Below, one piece after another: positions 37,830-46,489 of a stretch of 64,000 bases of DNA (position 1 is the first letter of the stretch; every line of letters begins with the position of its first letter). The stretch comes from an uncultured Acidimicrobiales bacterium (lineage in GTDB: Bacteria > Actinomycetota > Acidimicrobiia > Acidimicrobiales > SZUA-35), in contig CALAJV010000014.1 in NCBI GenBank assembly GCA_937922805.1, positions 1 to 64,000 on the forward strand, read 5' to 3'. The notes under the pieces were generated by a model. The model was not told the origin of the DNA, ran no database searches, and saw nothing but the letters and a program-made list of their open reading frames with translations. Made by a program: the position numbers and the translations under genes.

Positions 37830-39766
37830 ACAACAATCACAACCCCGGTTCTCGCAACGAACAACAAGACCCAGATCTGGCCGAACTATTCCGAGTCGAC
37901 GAAGTTCCAACTCACAAATCGAGCTTTTGGAGCGACCTGCAAACAGATCTTCGAACCGATGCAGCTGTCCGGAAGAGCCAACCGAAAAACGCAACAGCGC
38001 CCGACCCGACCACCGTCTACCAGGCAGGGCCGCAGCCTATAAACGATGGCGAGCAACCCCCGATTGTCTCTCTCGATCAGGCTCGGCGGAACCGGCGGGC
38101 GATGCCTCTAGCTGCAGCAGCCGCGGTAATCGCTGTCCTTGGTGGCGTCGCAATTTGGTTGGGCGTAACAAACATCGACTCAGTCGAGGTTACAGAGACC
38201 GCTGCTGAGCAACCGGAGCCAGGTCAACTCGCCGACGACGATCTCGATGTTGGCAGTAGCGGTGACGTATCTGGCTCAGCGCGGGGCCTTGAACGCTCCG
38301 ATGGTGATTCTTCGAGCGGAGCAACAACAGACGATCAAAACGCTACTAGCGATTCAGCTGCCGACGGCTCATCAAGTCCATCTGTCGACTACACGGTCGG
38401 CAACCCGCAGATGGCGAACCTTGGCCGTGGCTCGTTCTCAGGTTTCAGCCCCAATAACGAACGTGTTCTGGTCGTTGACCTTCTCGGAAACGGACAAACC
38501 GGATGTGAGGGGGCCGAGGTTTTGGCCTTGTACAGCCAAGACTTGCGTGCTGGCGACCGGGTGATTGCGCTACGTGACAGTTTCGTTGAAACTGGAGGCC
38601 TTGATCTGAAAATCCTGGGCCCGGTTGAAAGCGACGGGACCGTCAAAGTGGCCGGAACGGACTTCTGTGATGGTTTCCGGAATACAACTTGGACCGCGAC
38701 CATGACCGGAGAAGGCCAGCTCACCGATGTACAAAAGCTGGCAATCGATGAAGATGTCGAGCTTGACGTTGGGGTGGCCTTTGTCGATGACCCGTTCGAA
38801 CAAGGTGACGTCATTTCTCTAAGTGACGGCGCGACTGTAGCGTCGCCTGACGGTCAGTTCGAGCTAGTTAGAACCGCCGATTCGCTCGTCATAGCAGATC
38901 AAGATCAACAACGCTTTGAACTCCCCTTCGCGACCGATGATCTGTATCCGGAAATAGCATGGAGTCCGAATGACGGCGTTGTGGCCATTTCTACCAGGGA
39001 CAGCCAAGGGCGGCGAAGTACCTACCTCTGGGATTTCCAAACTGGAAAAACAAGCCAGTCCCTAACCGACGAATGGACACGGGATCTCGCTTTTGACTCC
39101 AGCGGTCAACTATTGGGAATGACAGTTGTCGACGGAGCCGAGCAATCGATTCTTGTGGTCAATTTCGGAGAGAAAAAATCGTTCAGCACTGCCAACGCCG
39201 CCTCATCGCCGAACGAGGACAGCGCGACACCGGACAACCCAGGTCAACCAAGCGCTTCCAAACCTTGTTCTGCTTCGGCCGCACCCCCAGGCGCCTTAAC
39301 CAGCAACGGTGTAACCCCAGCGGCAGCTGAGACAATGGCCAACATTGATTTGGCGGCCTCGATGTGCGACTGGGATTTGTTCGAGCAGCTGGTCGACGAT
39401 AACTTCACTGCTAGTTTCGGAGGAGGAGAAGCAATCGAGTTGTGGCAAGCTTCGGAACAGTTCTGGTTCGATGGAGACATGGGCCGAAAGTCGACGATGC
39501 AACTCCTCCGTCAATTGCTTCGGGAGCCGAGCGGACCCCTTTCCGATCGAAGCGAAGACGGGACAGCCGCAACCGTTTGGCCTCAAGTATTTAACTCCGA
39601 TCGGGGTTGTGATAGCTATACCGACGAAGACATCGCGAGCATGGGTCGGCTCGACTACGGACCCGATGACATTGACGCAGGGTGCGAGTTTGCTGAAGGC
39701 TACATTGGGTTCAGAACCGCGATAGCCGATGATGGCCAATGGATGTTTTTCATCGCTGGAGACTAG
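37826..39766 (+). CDS. Membrane-anchored protein with beta-propeller-like extracytoplasmic domain, probable anti-sigma partner
   Basis: 646 residues. A cytoplasmic N-terminus of about 90 residues (ending DQARRNRRAMP) is followed by one membrane helix (93-117), a Ser/Asp/Gly-rich linker, and a large extracytoplasmic part. Residues about 330-450 contain TolB/WD-like blade motifs (TVASPDGQFELVRTADSLVI, EIAWSPNDGVVAISTRDSQG, STYLWDFQTGK). The C-terminal 150 residues have several Cys and no recognised domain. ATGA coupling to the sigma gene and the membrane topology suggest an anti-sigma role with an unusual sensor domain. There is no zinc anti-sigma motif. Confidence 0.75.
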   Translation: MNNNHNPGSRNEQQDPDLAELFRVDEVPTHKSSFWSDLQTDLRTDAAVRKSQPKNATAPDPTTVYQAGPQPINDGEQPPIVSLDQARRNRRAMPLAAAAAVIAVLGGVAIWLGVTNIDSVEVTETAAEQPEPGQLADDDLDVGSSGDVSGSARGLERSDGDSSSGATTDDQNATSDSAADGSSSPSVDYTVGNPQMANLGRGSFSGFSPNNERVLVVDLLGNGQTGCEGAEVLALYSQDLRAGDRVIALRDSFVETGGLDLKILGPVESDGTVKVAGTDFCDGFRNTTWTATMTGEGQLTDVQKLAIDEDVELDVGVAFVDDPFEQGDVISLSDGATVASPDGQFELVRTADSLVIADQDQQRFELPFATDDLYPEIAWSPNDGVVAISTRDSQGRRSTYLWDFQTGKTSQSLTDEWTRDLAFDSSGQLLGMTVVDGAEQSILVVNFGEKKSFSTANAASSPNEDSATPDNPGQPSASKPCSASAAPPGALTSNGVTPAAAETMANIDLAASMCDWDLFEQLVDDNFTASFGGGEAIELWQASEQFWFDGDMGRKSTMQLLRQLLREPSGPLSDRSEDGTAATVWPQVFNSDRGCDSYTDEDIASMGRLDYGPDDIDAGCEFAEGYIGFRTAIADDGQWMFFIAGD

Positions 39767-39886
39767 GTCAGCGCTACCCAATCACAGCGCCAACGCGCCT
39801 GGTCCACCTCACGGTCGACTAGCCTGCTGGCAGTAACCTAGTTGCGAGCAACTCGTAGGTTTGTCAGCACAAAACTCTCTGTCAAT

Positions 39887-39915
39887 ACAGCACGCTGTCT
39901 AGAACCAGCACGCTG
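39887..39915. promoter_or_regulatory. Paired short palindromes upstream of a membrane-protein gene
   Basis: ACAGCACGCTGT (39887-39898) is a 5+2+5 palindrome; CAGCACGCTG recurs at 39906-39915, about 18 bases on. The pair lies 35-60 bases before the ATG at 39950 and may be an operator. No regulator is assigned. Confidence 0.35.
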
Positions 39916-39949
39916 TCGGTACAGCACTGAGCCACGATAGGTAGAAGCA

Positions 39950-40732
39950 ATGAGCGACGGTCCAAACATCCCATCAAGCCTCATCCCCGAAGAACCCTCA
40001 GCCATGGGGCCAGGGAGCGGAATCCTTGCTCCGACCGAGGAAGAACCAACAAAGGGCCGACGACGAGGCAGGCGATCCCGAGCGACGAAGAAAGCCGGCG
40101 TGGCGTCACGGTTCGGGGGTCTCGTTGCAACACTGCTCGGACTTCTTGGCGTCTTAGCTTCGATCGCCATGCTTTGGTTCGTATTTCGACTTGGCTTCGG
40201 CGCCGCCGATACCGCCAACGATCTAGCCGACCCTATAAGGTCCTCAGTGGACCGGCTTGAGGATCGAATCGACGAAACCGATGATCTCGTTGGCCGCGAT
40301 GGTATTCAAGCTCAGAATCTAAACGAGCTTCGAGCCCGGGTAGACAGTTTGTCGGATCTTAGTGCCGGTGCTCGACGGGGTTTCTCGCTTATCGAAGATC
40401 ATCCAATCTACGGTCAGCTACCAGCCGAACTATCAGAGCTCGACGCAGCACTTCAGGGTTTCGAATCTTCGTCGACCAGCATTACCGAACTAGTTGGAAG
40501 CCCTGGTGATCAAGTCGACGCTTCAGCAGCTGAGAACGTGGGCGAACAGCTAAACGCCATGCAGTCAAAAGTTTCCGACATCCAATCGGTCATTGACCGA
40601 GCGACCTCCTCGTTGACCAGGTGGATAAGAGTCGGCGCTCTCGCCGGATTCGGATTGACTCTGTGGAGTCTCTGGAGCCAACTCTGCCTGCTAAGACGTG
40701 GCCTTCGAGGCCTTAGAGGTCGGCAAGTCTAA
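39950..40732 (+). CDS. Membrane protein with coiled-coil middle region, unknown function
   Basis: 260 residues. A basic cytoplasmic stretch (GRRRGRRSRATKKAG) precedes a first membrane segment (about 51-75), then a long helical region (80-225) rich in heptad-like Leu/Ile/Asp (VDRLEDRIDETDDLVGRDG) and a second membrane segment (about 229-248) with a basic tail. This resembles hairpin-type membrane proteins with an extracytoplasmic coiled coil. No family is recognised. It ends 8 bases before the end of the convergent PASTA gene. Confidence 0.75.
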   Translation: MSDGPNIPSSLIPEEPSAMGPGSGILAPTEEEPTKGRRRGRRSRATKKAGVASRFGGLVATLLGLLGVLASIAMLWFVFRLGFGAADTANDLADPIRSSVDRLEDRIDETDDLVGRDGIQAQNLNELRARVDSLSDLSAGARRGFSLIEDHPIYGQLPAELSELDAALQGFESSSTSITELVGSPGDQVDASAAENVGEQLNAMQSKVSDIQSVIDRATSSLTRWIRVGALAGFGLTLWSLWSQLCLLRRGLRGLRGRQV

Positions 40733-40740
40733 CTGACCGT

Positions 40741-41979
40741 CTACTCAACTGGCGAGACGGGATCAGCCGGATCCGCCTCTACCGCCACGGAGAACCGAAC
40801 AACTGCTTTGTAACTTACGGTTACGCCCGCTGCCGCAGATTGTTGAACAACTAGCCCGTCATTCGGGTCGCCATAAGGCACGGCTACAGATTGGCCACTT
40901 GGAGTTAACCCAGCGCTAGTCAGCGCTTGGGAAGCTTGAAGTTCGCTCTTTCCAACAACGTTCGGAACTAGCACTTTGCCGTAGAGGGTAACGGTCGAAT
41001 CAGCCGGAATCGTCTGCGAATAGCCTCCCACTATGCGGCCAAGTTGTCCGGATGAGCCGGTGGGCAGTACCACAACAGATCCTACGCAACCAGCGGCCTT
41101 AATCATTGATTTGGCTTCAGCGATCGAGGCTCCCTCCGGAACGGAAAAGGAACAGTCGCGATCCTGATGAACAGTGCTCGATGTTGAGCTACTGGTCGAC
41201 GATGAGGCCGACGTAGTCGTTTGTGCTGTTGTCGAGGGGGTGAGAGTAGTTGACGGTCGGGTGATCGAGGTTCGCAGAGTTGTCGTTGATCGCACAGTAA
41301 GGGAGCTCGTCGCCTTTGAACTCGTCGTCGGGAATTCCCTCGTCGTCGAAGTCGCACCGATCGATGTCGGCGGCCAGGGCAACAGAGTCGATCCAGGGTC
41401 GATCGTGGATGTGGACCCCAAAGTGGTTGACGACGCCGAATCATCGACACCGTCAAGTGACAAATCGCCAGAATCTTCTAAACCACCATCATCTCCCAAA
41501 CGTTCCTCACCAGATTCAGTTTCTAGCTCACCTGAGTCGTCTCTCCCGCCGTCGTTTGTCGTTGTCCGACTTTTCGCCGACGAAGTTCGTTCTGATCGGC
41601 CCGGATCATCACCGGAGTCGGCGGACTTGCCCTCGTAGTTGGTCAAACCCCCATTGCCACCGCCGCTATTGAACTCTCCTCGGGCATTTTCGGGGTCGCC
41701 CCCTACGCCGAGAGCTCCAACTTCTCCGGCTGATGGCTTTGAGCTAATAAGGGTGTCCGATTCCAAACCGCCAACTAGGAAAAACCCGCCCATCACCATA
41801 GCTGCACAGGCCACGGTAATAGATCCGAACCCAAGCCCTCCAATGCCTCCAAGGCTTCCGCTCAGTGAAAAACGGCTCGGCTTAGCAACAACAAAATCAG
41901 CTAGCTTCTGATTCGGATCGATTGCGTGCTCGGCATCTGTTACTGCCGACTGAAACGCCTCTGTTACCAGTTCTTCCAC
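40741..41979 (-). CDS. Single-pass membrane protein with Ser/Thr-rich stalk and PASTA domain
   Basis: 412 residues from a GTG start preceded by GGAG. N-terminal cytoplasmic segment (EELVTEAFQSAVTDAEHAID), one membrane helix (about 50-72), acidic Gly/Asp-rich region, a long Ser/Thr-rich mucin-like stretch (about 200-280), then a Cys-paired module (C282, C303-like) and a PASTA domain (VPNVVGKSELQASQALTSAG). PASTA domains bind muropeptides or other cell-wall ligands. It is a paralogue of the gene at 42757 and lies divergent from that sigma-PASTA pair, but has no sigma gene of its own. Confidence 0.8.
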   Translation of the reverse strand: MEELVTEAFQSAVTDAEHAIDPNQKLADFVVAKPSRFSLSGSLGGIGGLGFGSITVACAAMVMGGFFLVGGLESDTLISSKPSAGEVGALGVGGDPENARGEFNSGGGNGGLTNYEGKSADSGDDPGRSERTSSAKSRTTTNDGGRDDSGELETESGEERLGDDGGLEDSGDLSLDGVDDSASSTTLGSTSTIDPGSTLLPWPPTSIGATSTTREFPTTSSKATSSLTVRSTTTLRTSITRPSTTLTPSTTAQTTTSASSSTSSSTSSTVHQDRDCSFSVPEGASIAEAKSMIKAAGCVGSVVVLPTGSSGQLGRIVGGYSQTIPADSTVTLYGKVLVPNVVGKSELQASQALTSAGLTPSGQSVAVPYGDPNDGLVVQQSAAAGVTVSYKAVVRFSVAVEADPADPVSPVE

Positions 41980-42232
41980 GTTGTTACTCCGCCACGGTTA
42001 TTGAACAAAAGCCACTCGTCGAGAGCCTTCGAGTGCAGCAATGACAAATGTTCTACGTCCCTAGAACGAGTAGACGGACCAAAACGTTTACCCAATTTTG
42101 AAACTTCTGAGATTTTTGGTGAGTGCAATGAGGGCAGATCTGCTCACCGGGGGTTCTCACCCTGTACTTCTTCCCGTTTTTCAACTCAGTACCCGTAGAT
42201 CTGACGCTTGTGGCTTCAGCTATCCTGAACTC

Positions 42233-42760
42233 ATGCGAACGAAGGGGAACGGCCGAACGGTGGATACTGCGTTCGCTGATCTCTATCGCAAGAATTTCGC
42301 CCGTCTGGTCGTTCTCGCATCCGCAGTTTCGGGAGAAACCACGTTCGCAGAAGACATCGTTCAAGAAGCAATGGGCAAGGCTCATGACCGTTGGGAGGAA
42401 GTTGGCAACTTCGCTAGTCCTGAGGCGTGGGTCCGACGATTGGTGGTGAACGCGTCGATCGATAGGAAAAGGCGAATTATTCGCGAATCAAAAGCCCTTC
42501 TAAAACTTCGACCAACCACCGACAACGTGTCGTATATGCCAAAGTCGTATCCGGAAGTCTGGGAGGCGATCGGCAAACTAGCGCCGCGTCAGCGAGCGGC
42601 AATCGCCCTGTTCTATCTCGAAGGGCATTCGACGGCTGAAATTTCTGAGATCTTGGGTACGAAAGAGTCCACGACCAGGGTTCTTCTTCACAAGGGGCGA
42701 AACGCCCTCAGGGACAAACTAGGCGACCCGGCCCTTCTGGCCGAGGTGGGAGTGGTATGA
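42233..42760 (+). CDS. SigE-like ECF sigma factor
   Basis: 175 residues. Region 2: AEDIVQEAMGKAHDRWEEVG and SPEAWVRRLVVNASIDRKRR; region 4: LAPRQRAAIALFYLEGHS and HTH TKESTTRVLLHKGRNALRD. The ATG at 42233 (MRTKGNGRTV) is preferred over an upstream in-frame start that adds 45 residues without similarity. It overlaps the PASTA membrane gene as ATGA. It is the sister of the sigma factor at 32931. Confidence 0.88.
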   Translation: MRTKGNGRTVDTAFADLYRKNFARLVVLASAVSGETTFAEDIVQEAMGKAHDRWEEVGNFASPEAWVRRLVVNASIDRKRRIIRESKALLKLRPTTDNVSYMPKSYPEVWEAIGKLAPRQRAAIALFYLEGHSTAEISEILGTKESTTRVLLHKGRNALRDKLGDPALLAEVGVV

Positions 42761-44145
42761 GTTCGCTGGGCGACAAGCGATTCGACAGCGAGATAAAGGA
42801 TGCGTTCCGTTCTGCCGTTGACGACGCTGAGGCATCAATAGACGTTACTAGCCGGCTAGCCGAGTTCACTGGCCGGTCAAGCGGGGGTTGGTTTTTCTTA
42901 CCCCGCACCACTAACGCTCCTGACCGTCGATTTCTGACGTTGGGGGGAATCGCTGTCGTCTCTGCGGTCGTTACCGTTCTCGCCGCTGCCTACTTCATCA
43001 TCCCTTCTCCACTTCCCAATGATTCAGCAAGTCAGAGGATCGCAGCAGGCGAGCAGCAGACAGAGGACATTGCCAACAACTCGGAAAATTTCCAGGGTCG
43101 ATCAGAGAACGGCGAAAGCAACGCGGGACGAACCGACTATTCAAAAAGCGGAAATTCCACTGATAGCGGTGATCCGGAATCTCAATCAGAAACCTCCGAT
43201 AAGGCAAAAGATCCTGCCGGAATCTCTTCCGGACAAGTAGCCGAAGGTTCTGAACTAGGTACTGGCGACGATTCGGGTTTATCGCCAACCGATCAACCCG
43301 ATATCGACGAAACCTCAGATTCTGGCTCCGGTGCATCACCAGCCGCTCCAATAAGTGGTCCTGTTAGCGCTACACCATCGGATTTGGGAAATGCTACTGA
43401 TCGCAGCGATACAGACGCTGACCGACAGAACTCAGCCGGTTCCCAATTGGGAACAACCTCGACCCAAGGTCAAACAGCCGAGCCAACGTCGACTCTTTCG
43501 CTTCGAACGTCTACGTCGTCGCCCCGAACGACGAGAACCACTACAAGACGTACCGTAACCGAACCATCGCCGACCCAGCGAACGTCACTTCCGTCAGCCT
43601 TTAGAGATGTCGCACCAACCCCTCCGGCGACGGAAAGCCAGCAGCGGGAAGCTACGTCAACGACCGACGCCGGGCAACGATCCACAACAGAGCCGTCAAC
43701 GACGGCTGGGTCGACATCAGTTGCCACTACCGCACCAACGACCGAGCCCGTTACGTGCAGTTTCACCATAGGTGGCGGCAGCGTGAGCGAAGCCACCACC
43801 GCTATCAGAGCGGCCGGTTGCAATGGTCCCATTTCTTTAGTTCCACCAAACGCCACCGGATCGTTAGCTCGGGTTGTCGGCGGAATGACCCAGACCATCA
43901 ACGAAGACGAGCCAATCACCCTGATCGGCTTCGCCCAAGTTCCCGACGTCGAGGGCCTAAGCGCGGCCGCAGCGGCGGCGACGCTTAAGGCCGCCTCATT
44001 CACAGCCGTTGCTGAGTCAGAATACGTTGCCGACGACGACCCCCGTATCGGGACCGTGATTGATCAATCGCCCCGCCGTCGAACTCGTCAAGAGGCGCAA
44101 AGTGTTGTTCGGTACACCGTGGCCCTAGCGAATCCCGCTAGCTGA
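42757..44145 (+). CDS. Single-pass membrane PASTA protein, probable regulator of the coupled sigma factor
   Basis: 462 residues. A cytoplasmic N-terminus (FDSEIKDAFRSAVDDAEASI, alignable with the divergent paralogue) leads to one membrane helix (about 68-90), an acidic Ser/Asp-rich linker, a Thr/Ser/Pro/Arg stalk (about 230-330), a Cys-paired module (TCSFTIGGGSVSEATTAI...AAGC) and a PASTA domain (VPDVEGLSAAAAAATLKAAS). Coupling by ATGA and topology suggest it transmits cell-wall status to the sigma factor. The inhibitory mechanism is unknown; no zinc anti-sigma motif is present. Confidence 0.8.
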   Translation: MSSLGDKRFDSEIKDAFRSAVDDAEASIDVTSRLAEFTGRSSGGWFFLPRTTNAPDRRFLTLGGIAVVSAVVTVLAAAYFIIPSPLPNDSASQRIAAGEQQTEDIANNSENFQGRSENGESNAGRTDYSKSGNSTDSGDPESQSETSDKAKDPAGISSGQVAEGSELGTGDDSGLSPTDQPDIDETSDSGSGASPAAPISGPVSATPSDLGNATDRSDTDADRQNSAGSQLGTTSTQGQTAEPTSTLSLRTSTSSPRTTRTTTRRTVTEPSPTQRTSLPSAFRDVAPTPPATESQQREATSTTDAGQRSTTEPSTTAGSTSVATTAPTTEPVTCSFTIGGGSVSEATTAIRAAGCNGPISLVPPNATGSLARVVGGMTQTINEDEPITLIGFAQVPDVEGLSAAAAAATLKAASFTAVAESEYVADDDPRIGTVIDQSPRRRTRQEAQSVVRYTVALANPAS

Positions 44146-44177
44146 AAAACATAACCTAGAGCGTCTGAGAATCGGAT

Positions 44178-44792
44178 CTACTGCCAGGCGGCGAGTCCGT
44201 CACCGCTCAAGTCGTCGAGGACCGGCCGATTGGCCAACGCCATCAGTATTGCCTCGCCACTCCCATTGATCTCCGGGCCGTCGCCGAAGGTCCAGTCCAT
44301 GTCGTTTGCGACTAGTTGAACGCCTTCAATCGCTCGCCGCTCGACCAGCGTCGTCGCCATCTTTTCGGTGGTGAGAAAGTCCAGGGTTTGTCGGACCAGA
44401 TCTGGATCCGGAGCAGAGTCCAACCCCAATGGCCGCCGAATGTCTTGACCGTGGATTACGACATCGGCAACAGTCATCGACTCCGGGAACATCGGCAGCG
44501 GAGCAGATTTCGTGGCCTTAGACCGCAGTGTGGCGACAACGTCTTCCACTGGTCGGGCCAATTGCTTGTTCGCCATGAGTATTGATGTCTTGTCGAAGTC
44601 AAAGCCGGCCTTAGCCATTGAGACAAAAAACGAAACGGCGTTGGTCTCGACGAAGCTAGTGACATGAGCCAACACGCCTCGTGCTGTCCAATCGCTACAC
44701 AAACTCTGTTGGTCGAGCTGTTCGGCGGAAAGGGAATCAATCATGTCAGCAAAGTCATTTCGGGCTTTACCTGCGGTAGACCATGTAGCCAA
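44178..44792 (-). CDS. DinB/MDMPI-fold (maleylpyruvate isomerase family) protein
   Basis: 204 residues. The fold is indicated by LCSDWTARGVLAHVTSF near the N-terminus and MTVADVVIHGQDIRRPLG in the middle, matching the two metal-ligand helices of mycothiol-dependent maleylpyruvate isomerase-like proteins (TIGR03083-type). Here the usual Glu of the E-x-x-x-H motif appears replaced by Val, so the metal site may be altered. Such proteins are mycothiol-dependent transferases or isomerases in actinobacteria; the substrate is unknown. Confidence 0.8.
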   Translation of the reverse strand: MATWSTAGKARNDFADMIDSLSAEQLDQQSLCSDWTARGVLAHVTSFVETNAVSFFVSMAKAGFDFDKTSILMANKQLARPVEDVVATLRSKATKSAPLPMFPESMTVADVVIHGQDIRRPLGLDSAPDPDLVRQTLDFLTTEKMATTLVERRAIEGVQLVANDMDWTFGDGPEINGSGEAILMALANRPVLDDLSGDGLAAWQ

Positions 44793-44880
44793 CGTACTCT
44801 CCTATCAACTGGGCGAAACCGTCAATGACAACGGCATCTCTGGTGAACATCGATTCCACCATAGATGATTGGATGCCACC

Positions 44881-45663
44881 TTACCCGTGGGTGCTGATCC
44901 CACCGTCGACCGGGATGACGGCCCCGGTCAAATACGATCCGGCCCGGCTAGCCAGAAACAGAACTGTTCCGGCGATATCTTCGGGCCGTCCAATGCGACG
45001 CATCGGGACCGAGGCTTCAATCCCCGACCGAACCTCTGGATCATCGAGCAAGTAGCCCATCATCTTCGATTCGAACGGACCGGGGGCGATGCAGTTAACC
45101 GTCACGTGGTCGTCGTTCAAGAAATGGGCCATATGGCGGGCCAGCATATGTATCCCGGCTTTTGACGCTGAATACGAGAAGTTGTCACCCACCGGGACTC
45201 GTAAACCGTCAATGGACCCGGTCATGATCACCCGAGCTGGGTCATCGGCGGTTCCAGCTGCCCTAAGTTTTGGAAGAAGTTGCTGGGTCAAAAGGAACGG
45301 TGCTTTCACGTTGATATCGAGCACTTTGTCGAATCCACCCATCGGAAATTCATCGATAGGAGCGCCCCAGGCGGCACCAGCATTGTTGACGAGAATGTCC
45401 AGCTGGTCTTCATTGTTGCCAACCTCCGAAACGACTGCAGCCACACCCTCTTCGGTCGAAAGATCTGCCGGAACCGAAATACACTCACCGATAGTTGACA
45501 GTCGAGCGGCCGTGGCATCGCAGGCCTCGGCCTTGCGAGCCGTGATATAGACCTTAACTCCGTTCGATACCAAGCCTTCGGCGATCATCTCACCTATGCC
45601 TCGGGATCCCCCGGTTACAACCGCCACCTTGCCGCTTACATCAAACAGCTCCGCAATTTTCAC
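44881..45663 (-). CDS. Short-chain dehydrogenase/reductase
   Basis: 260 residues. The Rossmann motif TGGSRGIG, the NNAG motif, the catalytic Ser (MTGSIDG) and YSASK (Tyr and Lys) are all present, with PVDGG near the C-terminus as in FabG-like oxidoreductases. NAD(P)H-dependent oxidation or reduction of a hydroxyl/keto group is expected; the substrate is not predictable. It lies on the minus strand between the MDMPI-like gene and the O-methyltransferase. Confidence 0.93.
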   Translation of the reverse strand: MKIAELFDVSGKVAVVTGGSRGIGEMIAEGLVSNGVKVYITARKAEACDATAARLSTIGECISVPADLSTEEGVAAVVSEVGNNEDQLDILVNNAGAAWGAPIDEFPMGGFDKVLDINVKAPFLLTQQLLPKLRAAGTADDPARVIMTGSIDGLRVPVGDNFSYSASKAGIHMLARHMAHFLNDDHVTVNCIAPGPFESKMMGYLLDDPEVRSGIEASVPMRRIGRPEDIAGTVLFLASRAGSYLTGAVIPVDGGISTHG

Positions 45664-45822
45664 GTCGAACCTTTGCCTATTCCTGCACCCGATAGCTACT
45701 ACCTGGCAGCTGCGGCTTTCGCAGCCGCCCCGACCCTAGCAACGGTGGCGGCCGTGGGCACATTTACGGCCGAGAGGCGCTTGATGATCCGGCCCACGTT
45801 CTATGGTTGCGTGACTTCACCT

Positions 45823-46485
45823 TTACTTCTTACGGGCCAGCGTTAGACCATCACCGATGGGTAGCAGAACCATTTCCACTCGCATCTCGCTATGCACATA
45901 CGAGTTGAACGCCCGGATATTCTGCGTCGAGTTCTGATTGTTGTCTGGATCGGCTACCCGACCAGACCAAAGGGTGTTGTCGACAGCAATGACTCCGCCT
46001 TGTCGCACCAGTTCGAGACATCGCTGGAAATAGTTGATGTAATTGCCTTTGTCGGCGTCGATGAAAGCAAAGTCGAAACTCGCAGCTTCCCCATTGTTCA
46101 AAAGGCTATCCAATGTTTCGATGGCGGGAGCCAACCGAAGCTCTACCTTGTCGGCCACATCTGCCTTGGCCCAAAATTCACGGGCAATATCGGTATCGCT
46201 AGCGTTGACATCACAGGCAATTACTTGACCGTCGGCTGGCAAATGAAGCGCCGCCACCAACGAGCTGTAACCTGTGAACGTTCCGACGTCGAGCGTTCGC
46301 TTAGCGCCGAGAAGTTGCAGTAGGAACCCCATGAGCTGTCCCTGCTCGGGGGCTAGAAGCATTCCGGCCTGAGGATGTCTGCTCGTTCTTTCCCGCAATT
46401 CAGCCAAGATTGGATGTTCCCGCATCCCACTTTCGGTCAGGTAGGCATGAAGTTGACCCGACATGGGAATTGATTTTGGGGACAT
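45823..46485 (-). CDS. Class I SAM-dependent O-methyltransferase (CCoAOMT-like)
   Basis: 220 residues from the ATG at 46485; a longer frame overlaps the upstream gene and is not used. SAM motif I is LDVGTFTGYSSL, then ACDVN, the metal-binding FIDADKGNYINYF and VDNTLWSGRV are as in the cation-dependent O-methyltransferase family that includes caffeoyl-CoA and tRNA (TrmR) methyltransferases. It follows the TrhO gene by 4 bases. Because TrhO hydroxylates tRNA wobble uridine and TrmR of this family methylates that hydroxyl, the pairing suggests a tRNA role; this is inference. Confidence 0.9.
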   Translation of the reverse strand: MSPKSIPMSGQLHAYLTESGMREHPILAELRERTSRHPQAGMLLAPEQGQLMGFLLQLLGAKRTLDVGTFTGYSSLVAALHLPADGQVIACDVNASDTDIAREFWAKADVADKVELRLAPAIETLDSLLNNGEAASFDFAFIDADKGNYINYFQRCLELVRQGGVIAVDNTLWSGRVADPDNNQNSTQNIRAFNSYVHSEMRVEMVLLPIGDGLTLARKK

Positions 46486-46489
46486 TTGG

